Source: Hellea sp.
GTDB lineage: Bacteria; Pseudomonadota; Alphaproteobacteria; Caulobacterales; Maricaulaceae
Direction: 5' to 3'
Length of the DNA stretch: 46,887 bases
Assembly: GCA_013002305.1 (NCBI GenBank)
Contig: JABDKG010000068.1
Span: 1 to 46,887, forward strand
Shown here: positions 7,868 to 15,946 of the stretch, in pieces
How the letters are laid out: every line of letters begins with the position of its first letter
Numbering within the stretch: position 1 is the first letter of the stretch
Notes under the pieces: model-generated
The model's input: the letters and a program-made list of their open reading frames with translations, nothing else
Database searches by the model: none
What the model was told of the DNA's origin: nothing
Program-made: the position numbers and the translations under genes

Positions 7868-8694
7868 CTGCCTAATGACACTCTAAGGGGACCTTCTTGC
7901 GGCATACCAATGGCGTGAAACCCGCCGTCAACATGATGGGTTTCGCCCGTACATGACAGGCCAAGATCCGACAAAAGATAAAGCGCAGCGCCAGCGACGC
8001 CCATAGGGTCCGTGTTATCCTGCAGGGCGCTGGCAGCTTTGTTAAATCTGAACATATGACGGCCTGAACCGATACCGGCAGCGGCCAGAGTTTTAATTGG
8101 TCCGGCAGAAATTGCATTGACCCGTATATTCCGCGGACCCAGATCAGCTGCAATATAACGGGTGCAAGCTTCGAGCGCGGCCTTGGCAACGCCCATAACA
8201 TTATAGTTTGGAATAACCCGCTCGGATCCCAGATAAGTCAGAGTGACCATAGCGCCGCCATCATTCATAATCTCACTGGCACGGCGCGCCGCATCAACAA
8301 AAGAATAGGCGGAAATATCAAGCGCGGACTTAAATCCTTCACGTGTCGTATTATCAACAAATGACCCGGCAAGTTGGTCTTTGCCGGCAAAGGCGATAGC
8401 GTGCACTAAGAAATCAATCTTGCCCCATTTGTTTTTTAAGGTCGAAAAAGTATTGTCCATGGTCGTATCGTCGGTGACATCACATTCGATTAAAATATCC
8501 GAACCAACCGATTCGGCCAGCGGCTTAACACGGCGCAGCAGAGCGTCTCCCTGATAGGTGAAGGCCAGCTCTGCGCCTTGGGCAGCGAGTTGCTGTGCGA
8601 TGGCCCAAGCAATCGAATTTTTATTGGCAACGCCCATGATAAGGCCGCGCTTGCCTTTCATCAGTTCTCCGGTCGGGAAATTCTGTTCTGCCAT
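7864..8694 (-). CDS. fabI: Enoyl-[acyl-carrier-protein] reductase (NADH)
   Basis: 276 residues. FabI reduces trans-2-enoyl-ACP in the last step of each fatty-acid elongation cycle. The nucleotide-binding N-terminus (GLIMGVANKNSIAWAIAQQL) is diagnostic for FabI among SDR proteins. The active-site pair is Y164-x6-K171 (NYNVMGVAK), and the substrate loop (SAGPIKTLAAAGI) and the C-terminal GGFHAIGMP are present. It lies 15 nt after fur and is probably the last gene of the nfuA-tsaB-rimI-fur-fabI run. Its stop overlaps the end of the panE-like gene. The initiator ATG lies 8 nt after AAGGAAAG. Confidence 0.97.
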   Translation of the reverse strand: MAEQNFPTGELMKGKRGLIMGVANKNSIAWAIAQQLAAQGAELAFTYQGDALLRRVKPLAESVGSDILIECDVTDDTTMDNTFSTLKNKWGKIDFLVHAIAFAGKDQLAGSFVDNTTREGFKSALDISAYSFVDAARRASEIMNDGGAMVTLTYLGSERVIPNYNVMGVAKAALEACTRYIAADLGPRNIRVNAISAGPIKTLAAAGIGSGRHMFRFNKAASALQDNTDPMGVAGAALYLLSDLGLSCTGETHHVDGGFHAIGMPQEGPLRVSLGS

Positions 8695-8709
8695 CTTGCT
8701 TTCCTTTGG

Positions 8710-9117
8710 TTATTTTATTCTACGCCCATAAAGTTCAAGGCGATGGTCAACGAGCTCATACCCTAATTTGCGGGCAATTTTTTCCTGAAGTTCTTCAATT
8801 TCCGGGTCAACAAATTCGATCACATCGCCGGATTCCACATCAATGAGGTGGTCATGATGATCTTCGTCAGCGGTTTCATAACGGGCCCGACCATCACGAA
8901 AATCGTGAGTTTCGATAATGCCGGCTTCGGAGAAGAGCCGAACCGTTCTGTAGACGGTTGCCAGAGATATTTTTGGATCAACTGTGGCGGCGCGGTTATA
9001 TAGCTCTTCCGCGTCAGGGTGATCATTTGCGGCCGATAAAACCTGAGCAATTACGCGGCGTTGGTCGGTCATTCGCAATCCGCGCTCGACACATTTTTCT
9101 TCCACCCAACTCGCCAT
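8710..9117 (-). CDS. fur: Fur-family iron-responsive transcriptional regulator
   Basis: 135 residues. The winged helix occupies about residues 15-75 (MTDQRRVIAQVL, ISLATVYRTVRLFSEAGI), followed by GRARYE and the metal-binding segment H87-H-D-H90-L-I-D, then FVDPEIEELQ. This wording is that of alphaproteobacterial Fur/Mur rather than Irr, which carries a haem-binding signature. No C-terminal Cys-x-x-Cys structural zinc site is present, common in this clade. It could respond to iron or manganese. It is embedded between rimI (41-nt gap) and fabI (15-nt gap), so it is likely cotranscribed with both. Confidence 0.9.
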   Translation of the reverse strand: MASWVEEKCVERGLRMTDQRRVIAQVLSAANDHPDAEELYNRAATVDPKISLATVYRTVRLFSEAGIIETHDFRDGRARYETADEDHHDHLIDVESGDVIEFVDPEIEELQEKIARKLGYELVDHRLELYGRRIK

Positions 9118-9158
9118 GATTCCTCACTATTATTGCGATTACATTATATAGCTTGAGA

Positions 9159-9590
9159 CTAGGCGTCTAGCCTTTTACGAAAGGTCAGGGCCGCGACGCG
9201 CCCGGTCTCGCGGCGATAATAGGCCGGTCGTTTTCCAAACGGTTCGAAACCCGCCGAGCGGTAAAACGCAATAGCGGGATTATTATCCTCGGCGACTTCC
9301 AAAAATATAATTGTCACGCCGCGCGCGCTCAGATTATCTTCCGCGGCGCTTAGCACCGAACCGGCAATACCGGACTTTCGGTGATCGGGATCGGTGACGA
9401 TGGTCAGGATTTCCGCTTGATCGGCGGCGCACTGGACTATGACAAAGCCGCGTAGAGGGTCACTATAGCCTAAACAGAGGTCGCGCTGACAATGGCCGGC
9501 CATGTCTTTTGCGCTCCAATAGGGCAAGATTGATTTTTTGTGGAGCGTCGCCATTGCTGCGCTATCCGCCGGGCCTAAAATACGGATCAC
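9159..9590 (-). CDS. rimI: GNAT acetyltransferase, RimI-like
   Basis: 143 residues. GNAT core features are present: ILTIVTDPDHRKSGIAGSVL, with the acetyl-CoA pyrophosphate loop (R-K-S-G-I-A), and the ending NNPAIAFYRSAGFEPFGKRP. RimI acetylates the N-terminus of ribosomal protein S18. The start is GTG, overlapping the tsaB stop as GTGA, which indicates translational coupling. The tsaB-rimI pairing is widespread, and RimI is chosen over other GNATs mainly for this context. Confidence 0.85.
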   Translation of the reverse strand: MIRILGPADSAAMATLHKKSILPYWSAKDMAGHCQRDLCLGYSDPLRGFVIVQCAADQAEILTIVTDPDHRKSGIAGSVLSAAEDNLSARGVTIIFLEVAEDNNPAIAFYRSAGFEPFGKRPAYYRRETGRVAALTFRKRLDA

Positions 9591-10219
9591 AATGATTTTC
9601 CGCCAGGCAATTTGGCATCGGGCGGCCGGGAATAGACCGGGATGACCGGACGTTCATGCGGTGTATATGACAAAGCCGCGTCGGCTAAAACCGAACCTGA
9701 CACATGATCAATATCGGATGTGGCGCCAATAAGCCCAGCGCCGTTGCCGACGATCATATCATACTCAAGCGTCTTAATATCAGTGATAGCGCCGTCAATG
9801 GCTTGAGTTTTAGGCGCAATCACTTCTGATCCGTTCTCATATAGCGCCCAGCAAAGCTCGCCGCGCCTGACATCCATAAGACTGAGAACCCGCCGATCTT
9901 TTTTAGGATCGGCCTCCATCGCCATTAGTTCCAGCGCCGAAAACCCTGTTACCGGAATTTTTCGCGGAAGGGCGAAGGACTTCGCAAAGGCTAAGGCGAC
10001 CCGTAGGCCCGTAAAACTACCGGGACCGCTGCAAACGGCTATTCTATCAATTTGATTAGGGGTGACGCCTGCTTTAGAAAGTAATTCATTTACCATGGGG
10101 GCAAGGCGCTCGGCGTGTCCGCGTCCGATTTTCTTGGAAATTTGAGCCATGATCTTATGCTCATCCACCAGGGCCGCAGTGCACCACGCCCCCGTTGTAT
10201 CCAGACCCAAAGCGATCAA
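9587..10219 (-). CDS. tsaB: tRNA threonylcarbamoyladenosine biosynthesis protein TsaB
   Basis: 210 residues, starting MIALGLDTTGAWCTAALV with the ASKHA-fold phosphate-1 motif, then HAERLAPMVNELL and the signature CSGPGSFTGLRVALAFAKSF. TsaB partners TsaD and TsaE to put t6A on tRNAs that read ANN codons. The initiator is TTG, overlapping the nfuA stop as TTGA; the stop overlaps the GTG of rimI. This chained arrangement suggests expression is set by nfuA translation. Confidence 0.93.
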   Translation of the reverse strand: MIALGLDTTGAWCTAALVDEHKIMAQISKKIGRGHAERLAPMVNELLSKAGVTPNQIDRIAVCSGPGSFTGLRVALAFAKSFALPRKIPVTGFSALELMAMEADPKKDRRVLSLMDVRRGELCWALYENGSEVIAPKTQAIDGAITDIKTLEYDMIVGNGAGLIGATSDIDHVSGSVLADAALSYTPHERPVIPVYSRPPDAKLPGGKSL

Positions 10220-10791
10220 ACAGCTTGCTCGACGCGGTTCACTTCAGGAACATAATGTTTCAGCAGATTTTCAATACCGGATTTAAGCGTCATAGTCGAA
10301 GACGGGCAACCGGCGCAGGCGCCGCGCATTTCCAAAAATACTGTGCCTTCCAAATCATCAAAATGTTTAAAGACAATATCGCCGCCATCCTGCGCAACAG
10401 CGGGCCGCACGCGTAGCTCGATCAATTCCTTGATTTGCTCAACGATTTCGGCCGTGTCGCCTTCATAGACATGTTCTTCCTCGGCTTCGGCCGCTATTTG
10501 ATCGGTCAAGGGCACGCCGCCAGCGACAAAGAAATCCATTATGGCGCCAAGGACAGACGGTTTTAAATGTTTCCAGTCGGCACTGTCAGCTTTTGTCACT
10601 GACACATAATCTTCGCCGAAGAAGACCCGGGCAACATCCGGGATCATAAATAACATTTCCGCCAAAGGCGCACCAGCGACATCTTCTCCGCGCTGAAAGT
10701 CACGCGGCGGCTGTTTCGGTCCAGTTACGTCCCGTCCCGGTAGAAATTTCAGGGTTGCGGGGTTGGGTGTGTCTTCCGTTTGGATAAACAT
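10216..10791 (-). CDS. NifU-like Fe-S scaffold/carrier protein (NfuA-type)
   Basis: 191 residues in two domains. The N-terminal Nfu_N domain (MFIQTEDTPNPATLKFLPGR) is typical of mitochondrial and alphaproteobacterial NFU1. The C-terminal NifU domain (IKELIELRVRPAVAQDGGDI) carries C159-A-G-C162, the cluster-binding cysteines. It delivers Fe-S clusters to target enzymes. As first gene of the run with tsaB, rimI, fur and fabI it links iron use with iron control. Its promoter must lie in the 118 nt shared with the divergent M48 genes. Confidence 0.92.
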   Translation of the reverse strand: MFIQTEDTPNPATLKFLPGRDVTGPKQPPRDFQRGEDVAGAPLAEMLFMIPDVARVFFGEDYVSVTKADSADWKHLKPSVLGAIMDFFVAGGVPLTDQIAAEAEEEHVYEGDTAEIVEQIKELIELRVRPAVAQDGGDIVFKHFDDLEGTVFLEMRGACAGCPSSTMTLKSGIENLLKHYVPEVNRVEQAV

Positions 10792-10909
10792 TTTCTAGCT
10801 CCAATATTCTGAAGCTCTACATGGCGACTTTGCCGCCCGACTGCAATAGGACTGCCAAAAATTTACGCATGGGCTTGACCCGCTCCGTCAGCTAAGGTTT
10901 GAACCTGTT

Positions 10910-11869
10910 ATGAGACCTTATTTGCTCACTGCTCTTATCTTCGCTGGCTGCGCCGGGCTGAATACAAGCCTGCCGGACGTGACGGACGCTGAGCGGCAGG
11001 CAGAACAGATAAAGTTCGAGGCGGCAGCTTTTGAAGAAATGAGTAGGTTGCGGGCGCGGCTCGAACCGGTGGCGCATAATGTTCTCGCGGCCAATCGGGC
11101 GCTGTGCGAAAAAACCCATAAGGATATTGGCGCGGTTACTCAAACGATTAAATCCTATCCCAAAAATTTGAGAGATGGCGCACGTCGTGAACTTTCACTC
11201 TCAGATGAACCCGCGCTGATTTATGTTCGACCTGATTCAGCAGCGGCGAATGCTGGACTGAAACCCGGTGATAGGCTGATCTCAGATGCAGGTGAAGCTA
11301 TGGCATCGCCCGGACGTGAATTATCCAAACACCTTGAGACAGGCGCGAAAATCCAGCGGGCGCGACTTGATGTGCGCGAGCCGGTTACATTGTCGGGCAC
11401 GGAACGGTGCGATTACAATATTAAACTCAAAATGAGCTCGGCGATTAATGCTTACGCCAATGGTAAATCGATAGTTGTGACGGCCGGGATGATGGACTTT
11501 GTCGAATCTGATGATGAGCTAGCCTATATTATCGGACATGAGCTGGCCCATAACACGCAAAGCCATATTCGCAAATCCATTACCAATTATGTTCTGTCAT
11601 TGGGCGGAACGCGCTACACGCGCGGTTTTGAGTCCGAAGCCGATTATGTCGGGCTCTATTTTATGGTACGCGCCGGATATAATCCGGAGCGTGTGGATGA
11701 TTTGTGGCGGCGATTGGCGCGCCTCTCAATGCGCCCGATTGCCCGGGCAAAGACCCACCCTACCTATCCGGGACGCGCCCTTCTGATTGAAAAAACCCGT
11801 GCTGAGATAGAGCAGAAACAACAATCCGGCGACATATTGATCCCCGAACCAAAGCGCGCGCCCAAATGA
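10910..11869 (+). CDS. PDZ-containing M48-family metallopeptidase (copy 1)
   Basis: 319 residues. The short N-terminus (RPYLLTALIFAGCAG) is a signal sequence with Cys14 in lipobox-like position, though Phe at -3 is atypical. A PDZ-like segment follows (IYVRPDSAAANAGLKPGDRL). The zinc protease core has H210-E-L-A-H214 and a third ligand in E241-S-E-A-D (FESEADYVGLYFMVRAGY), as in M48 enzymes such as LoiP and BepA. A role in envelope protein quality control is inferred. No good ribosome binding site is visible before the ATG. It overlaps the next, similar gene by 4 nt. Confidence 0.82.
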   Translation: MRPYLLTALIFAGCAGLNTSLPDVTDAERQAEQIKFEAAAFEEMSRLRARLEPVAHNVLAANRALCEKTHKDIGAVTQTIKSYPKNLRDGARRELSLSDEPALIYVRPDSAAANAGLKPGDRLISDAGEAMASPGRELSKHLETGAKIQRARLDVREPVTLSGTERCDYNIKLKMSSAINAYANGKSIVVTAGMMDFVESDDELAYIIGHELAHNTQSHIRKSITNYVLSLGGTRYTRGFESEADYVGLYFMVRAGYNPERVDDLWRRLARLSMRPIARAKTHPTYPGRALLIEKTRAEIEQKQQSGDILIPEPKRAPK

Positions 11870-12816
11870 ACCGCTTTGTGACCTATCTTGCTAGCGCGGC
11901 TATAATGTTTGCGGTTCCGGCTTGTGCGCAGGAAAAGGGCGATGAGAGTCAGAATCTGCCCGCGCCCATTGCCTCTGAAAGCGCTTCCGCGCCGGAGCCA
12001 GTTGCGCGAAGCAGTCCAGAGGATTTCGAAGAATTGCTGGATCAATATCTGGCTTATAATCAGCGGCTCGAAAATATCGCCTTTCGAATTTTAAGCCGCA
12101 ACAAGGATAGTTGTCAGGAAACGCAGCGCAGCATCGGCATGAAGCCTCACACGGTTTTTGACTACCCCTCCGATTTGCAAATGATGGCCCGGGTCTATCT
12201 CGACATTGAAACCCAAACATCGGTCAGGATTGTAGCCAAAGACTCGCCCGCCGAACTGGCCGGCCTTGAACCTGGAGACCGGATATTGCAGTTAGGTGAA
12301 TATAAAATCCCTGACGGCGAAATGGGCGGCGAATTATTCGAAGCTGTTAGCGCGCGCGAATATCAACATGGCCTGACTCATATGATCATTGAGCGCCAAG
12401 GTGCTGAGAAAACAGTAGAGTTACGGCCTATCTCCATATGCGGTTATCCGGCTCAGCTCTTTTATTCCGATGTTGCCAATGCCCACACAAATGGCGGTGA
12501 GATTTGGGTGACATCCGAACTGGTTCGCGCAACTGCAAGTGACATTAGCCTGGCCTTGGTTTTCTCCCATGAGCTCGCCCATGCGGTGCAGCGTCATATC
12601 TTCGAAACGCCGAGCCGGGAGTTGGAATTGGAAGCCGACCGACTCAGCCTGATTTATCTCGACAGAGCCGGATATGACGCCCAAGAGGCGATTAGATTGT
12701 GGAAGCTTAATCCGCTTAATCACAAGGCTGAGCCGTCAGAATCTCATCCATCTTCAGATGAACGATTGAAGGTTCTACTCGGGTCCTTGGCGCTGATCGC
12801 TCAGGCCCGTCAGTGA
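11866..12816 (+). CDS. PDZ-containing M48-family metallopeptidase (copy 2)
   Basis: 316 residues, a paralogue of the gene just upstream with the same order: signal peptide (MNRFVTYLASAAIMFAVPAC, possibly lipidated at Cys20), low-complexity linker, a helical stretch ending in SRNKDSCQETQRSIG, PDZ-like VAKDSPAELAGLEPGDRIL, and the protease core with HELAH (VFSHELAHAVQRH) and ELEADRLSLIYLDRAGYDA. Both copies keep a conserved cysteine before the PDZ part and one after it (CGYP here, CDYN upstream). The start overlaps the stop of copy 1 as ATGA, so the two are coupled. Its 3' end overlaps the convergent PCuAC gene by 7 nt. Confidence 0.82.
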   Translation: MNRFVTYLASAAIMFAVPACAQEKGDESQNLPAPIASESASAPEPVARSSPEDFEELLDQYLAYNQRLENIAFRILSRNKDSCQETQRSIGMKPHTVFDYPSDLQMMARVYLDIETQTSVRIVAKDSPAELAGLEPGDRILQLGEYKIPDGEMGGELFEAVSAREYQHGLTHMIIERQGAEKTVELRPISICGYPAQLFYSDVANAHTNGGEIWVTSELVRATASDISLALVFSHELAHAVQRHIFETPSRELELEADRLSLIYLDRAGYDAQEAIRLWKLNPLNHKAEPSESHPSSDERLKVLLGSLALIAQARQ

Positions 12817-13265
12817 TGGGATTTATGATCCATGCCGCCGGTAATGTCGGCAATAATGGTGATGTCATCTGCATGTTCAAACGAAAAAGTTAAGGCAGCA
12901 TCGGTTGCGCCGGGCGACAAGTTCACGTCAAAGAGCATAATATGATAGCTACCGGGTTTAAATATAACAGTTTCGCCAGATTTTACAGGCACCGTTTCCT
13001 GGCGCCGCATTTTAGAAATATCATTCTCGATAATCGTATTGTGCAGCTCAACCCGGCCCGCCACCGAGCTCGAAATTCCAGTTAGCGCATCATCTAGGTC
13101 CGAATGGTTTGTAAGTTCGAAATAACCAGCCGTAACGGCGCGGCCTTTCATCGGCGATTTAATTCGCGCGTCTGAAACAACAATTCCGCTGCCGGTATCG
13201 GCGGGCGCGGTGCAGGCGCTCAAAACGGACCCCGCCATCATCGCCGTGAAAATGAACTTCTTCAT
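12810..13265 (-). CDS. PCuAC-family periplasmic copper chaperone
   Basis: 151 residues. An N-terminal lipoprotein signal ends in LSAC18. The copper site follows the family rule H-x10-M-x21-H-x-M exactly, at H75, M86, H108 and M110. PCuAC proteins carry Cu(I) to the CuA or CuB centre of cytochrome oxidase. The C-terminus MDHKSHH adds further potential metal ligands. It starts 3 nt after the trpS stop, so it is probably cotranscribed with murJ-trpS; no Sco1 or oxidase genes are in the window. Confidence 0.9.
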   Translation of the reverse strand: MKKFIFTAMMAGSVLSACTAPADTGSGIVVSDARIKSPMKGRAVTAGYFELTNHSDLDDALTGISSSVAGRVELHNTIIENDISKMRRQETVPVKSGETVIFKPGSYHIMLFDVNLSPGATDAALTFSFEHADDITIIADITGGMDHKSHH

Positions 13266-13268
13266 GGT

Positions 13269-14300
13269 TCAGACCTTCCAGAAACCGATTATGTCGCGAA
13301 CGTCCGAAACGATCGGTGTTGCGATTTCTTCGGCGGCATCTGCGCCGCGCGCTAAAATCGCATCAATCTCGTCATCGGCAGATATATAGCGTTTCATCAA
13401 ATTTGTGATCGGCGCGATCTTCGCAACGGTCAGATCCGCAAGTGCCGGTTTAAACGCGCCAAATCCCTGTCCGGCATATTCTTTCAATACGTCTGCTTCG
13501 CTTTGACCGGAAAGAGCCGCGTAAATCCCAACCAAATTGGAAACTTCAGGTCGCTCTGCGAGTTCTTCTGCATTGTCCGGAATAACGCCCGCATCAGTCT
13601 TAGCTTTACGAATCTTCTTGGCGATTTGATCGGCATCATCGGTTAAATTGATCCGCGAATTATCTGACGGATCGGATTTGGACATTTTGCTGGTGCCGTC
13701 GCGCAGTGACATAATTCGCGCACCTGGACCTTTGATCAAAGGCTCCGGCAAGGGGAAGAATCCCGGCGCGTTAAAATCATTATTAAATTTTGCGGCAATA
13801 TCCCGGGACAATTCAAGATGTTGTTTCTGATCCTCCCCGACCGGAACATGCGTCCCTTTAAAGGCGAGGATATCCGCGGCCTGCAGGACCGGGTAATCAT
13901 ACAGGCCAATCGACATTTTTTCAGAATTTTTCCCAGCTTTGTCTTTGAACTGGGTCATCCGGTTGAGCCATCCCATGCGGGCGACACAGTTAAAATACCA
14001 TGCCAGTTCCGTATGCGCTTTGATGCGCGACTGGGGATAGATGATAGCTTTTTTTGGGTCAACGCCGGCGGCGAGATAGGCGGCCGCAATGTGGCGGGTT
14101 TGCCGCGCCAGATCAGCCGGATCCTGCCACACTGTTATCGCGTGTAAATCGACTATACAAAAGACGCAATCATGCTCATCTTGAAGCGAGACAAATTTTT
14201 TGAGCGCGCCGAGATAGTTACCTAAATGCAAAGCCCCCGACGGCTGCACACCTGAAAAGACGCGCTCGGGCCCGGAGTATATTTCTGGTTTTTCGCTCAT
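13269..14300 (-). CDS. trpS: Tryptophanyl-tRNA synthetase
   Basis: 343 residues from ATG 14300, chosen because GAGG lies 5 nt upstream and because [17 protein letters not shown] matches the family start; an in-frame upstream start at 14354 would add 18 unrelated residues. Class I motifs are H25-L-G-N28 ([12 protein letters not shown]) and K205-M-S-K-S209. The tryptophan-binding region [21 protein letters not shown] is present. It charges tRNA-Trp. It follows murJ by 68 nt and precedes the copper chaperone by 3 nt. Confidence 0.96.
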   Translation of the reverse strand: MSEKPEIYSGPERVFSGVQPSGALHLGNYLGALKKFVSLQDEHDCVFCIVDLHAITVWQDPADLARQTRHIAAAYLAAGVDPKKAIIYPQSRIKAHTELAWYFNCVARMGWLNRMTQFKDKAGKNSEKMSIGLYDYPVLQAADILAFKGTHVPVGEDQKQHLELSRDIAAKFNNDFNAPGFFPLPEPLIKGPGARIMSLRDGTSKMSKSDPSDNSRINLTDDADQIAKKIRKAKTDAGVIPDNAEELAERPEVSNLVGIYAALSGQSEADVLKEYAGQGFGAFKPALADLTVAKIAPITNLMKRYISADDEIDAILARGADAAEEIATPIVSDVRDIIGFWKV

Positions 14301-14368
14301 GAGAGCCTCGTTTTGAAACTGCGAGGCTTGTATCAGCTTGGATATATTTCTCAAGCCTTTTACCGCCT

Positions 14369-15946
14369 CTATCGCGATCCTCTGCGAAAGGCGTATCGCA
14401 AATCATTTGCGCCGAACGATTTAAAGATCAAGGACGCCAAGACATAGATAATCAACCCAGTACCGCAAACGATCATGAGCATAAAATAGTCGGTAATCAG
14501 ATTGCCGGTAAGGCGATCATTGCCCCATTGCGAGATCGGCCAGATCGCAAGACCCATAAGGGCACTGGCAGCAGCAATGCGCGGAAGCCGGTCAAGCAAT
14601 CTTTTATCAAAAACAAGAAGCTTCTCGCGCAGCAAAATACGGCCAAGCAAAATAACATTGGTCCAGCCGGCAATAGTGGTGGCCAGGGCCAATCCAAAAA
14701 ACCCGACCGTGAAAAACAGGCTCGCGCCCAGGATGACATTAATGATCGCTGATACGCCGGCAAATATCATCGGAGTCTTCGTGTTTTCACGGGCGAAAAA
14801 GGCCGGGGTAAGGACCTTGAGTAGAACAAAAGCCGGAAGCCCAAACGCGAACATGCGCAGGGCTACCGAGGTCTGAACCGTATCGGATGCCTTAAATCGA
14901 CCGCCGGATAATTCAAACAGACCACTGACCAGAAACTCCGGCATGATCGCGAGTGCAAATGTAGCGGGCAGGGTCAGAAGGGCGGCAATTTCTATGGCGC
15001 GATTCATCGACGACATCGCACCTTTTTCGTCCCCGGATTTCAGCCGGTTGGAGAGGGCTGGCAAGAGCGCAACGCCCATAGCAATCCCAATGATCCCGAG
15101 CGGCAATTGATAAAGCCGATCAGAATAATAGAGCCAACTGGCCGCGCCTTCGCGGAAGGTGGCGAGCAGATTGCTGACCGTGATATTAATGTGAGTTATC
15201 CCAGCGGAAATCATGCCGGGAATGCCTAATAGCCAAAGCCGCTTGACCCTTGGGGTCAATCTTGGCCGTTTAAAGGGGAGCCGTATTTTCGCGCGCCGGA
15301 CGGCCCAGAATAAGAGCCCAAGTTGAAGAAACCCCGCAACCGTCATGCCGATACTGAGATAGAGCGCAAGTTTCTCTACCGGCACATCTCGTCCCCACAT
15401 GGCTGCCAAAATCGAGATCGCGACAAGATTGTAAAGCACCGGGACAAAGGCGGCGATGGCAAAGCGGTTTTCGGTATTGAGCATGCCCGATAGCAAGGCT
15501 GCCAGCGACATGAGCAGCAAATAGGGCATGGTGATGCGGGCGTATAATACGGCCAGATCATAGACAGACTGCTCGCCCGCCTGCGCCGCATGTTCGAGTC
15601 CGCCGCCGATCATATTGAGCGACCAGGGCATGGTGATTTGGAAGCCAATCACGATCAAGGCGACTATAAAAAATAAAGACGCCCAGGCTTCGCCGGCAAA
15701 GTCCGCCGCGGAACCGTCGCCGCTTTCCTGTTTATGCCGAACGTAAAGCGGTATAAAAGCGGCGTTAAAAGCGCCTTCTGCGAACATTCGCCTAAACAGG
15801 TTCGGTAGTTTCATTGCCGTGATCAAAGCGTCATTGATCGGACCCGCGCCGAGGAAATATGCGGTTAACTGATCCCGGATCAATCCGAGAATTCGGCTCA
15901 TCATCGTGAAAAAACTGATGATAGCAGTAGAGCGGATCAGCTTCAT
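14369..15946 (-). CDS. murJ: Lipid II flippase MurJ
   Basis: 525 residues, about 14 membrane helices. The N-terminus [20 protein letters not shown], with the conserved SR-x-LG-x-x-RD, and [20 protein letters not shown] are MurJ/MviN signatures; [19 protein letters not shown] is also conserved. MurJ moves lipid-linked peptidoglycan precursor across the inner membrane. The start overlaps the glnD stop as ATGA. The order mutS-glnD-murJ-trpS recurs in alphaproteobacteria. Confidence 0.95.
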   Translation of the reverse strand: MKLIRSTAIISFFTMMSRILGLIRDQLTAYFLGAGPINDALITAMKLPNLFRRMFAEGAFNAAFIPLYVRHKQESGDGSAADFAGEAWASLFFIVALIVIGFQITMPWSLNMIGGGLEHAAQAGEQSVYDLAVLYARITMPYLLLMSLAALLSGMLNTENRFAIAAFVPVLYNLVAISILAAMWGRDVPVEKLALYLSIGMTVAGFLQLGLLFWAVRRAKIRLPFKRPRLTPRVKRLWLLGIPGMISAGITHINITVSNLLATFREGAASWLYYSDRLYQLPLGIIGIAMGVALLPALSNRLKSGDEKGAMSSMNRAIEIAALLTLPATFALAIMPEFLVSGLFELSGGRFKASDTVQTSVALRMFAFGLPAFVLLKVLTPAFFARENTKTPMIFAGVSAIINVILGASLFFTVGFFGLALATTIAGWTNVILLGRILLREKLLVFDKRLLDRLPRIAAASALMGLAIWPISQWGNDRLTGNLITDYFMLMIVCGTGLIIYVLASLIFKSFGANDLRYAFRRGSR

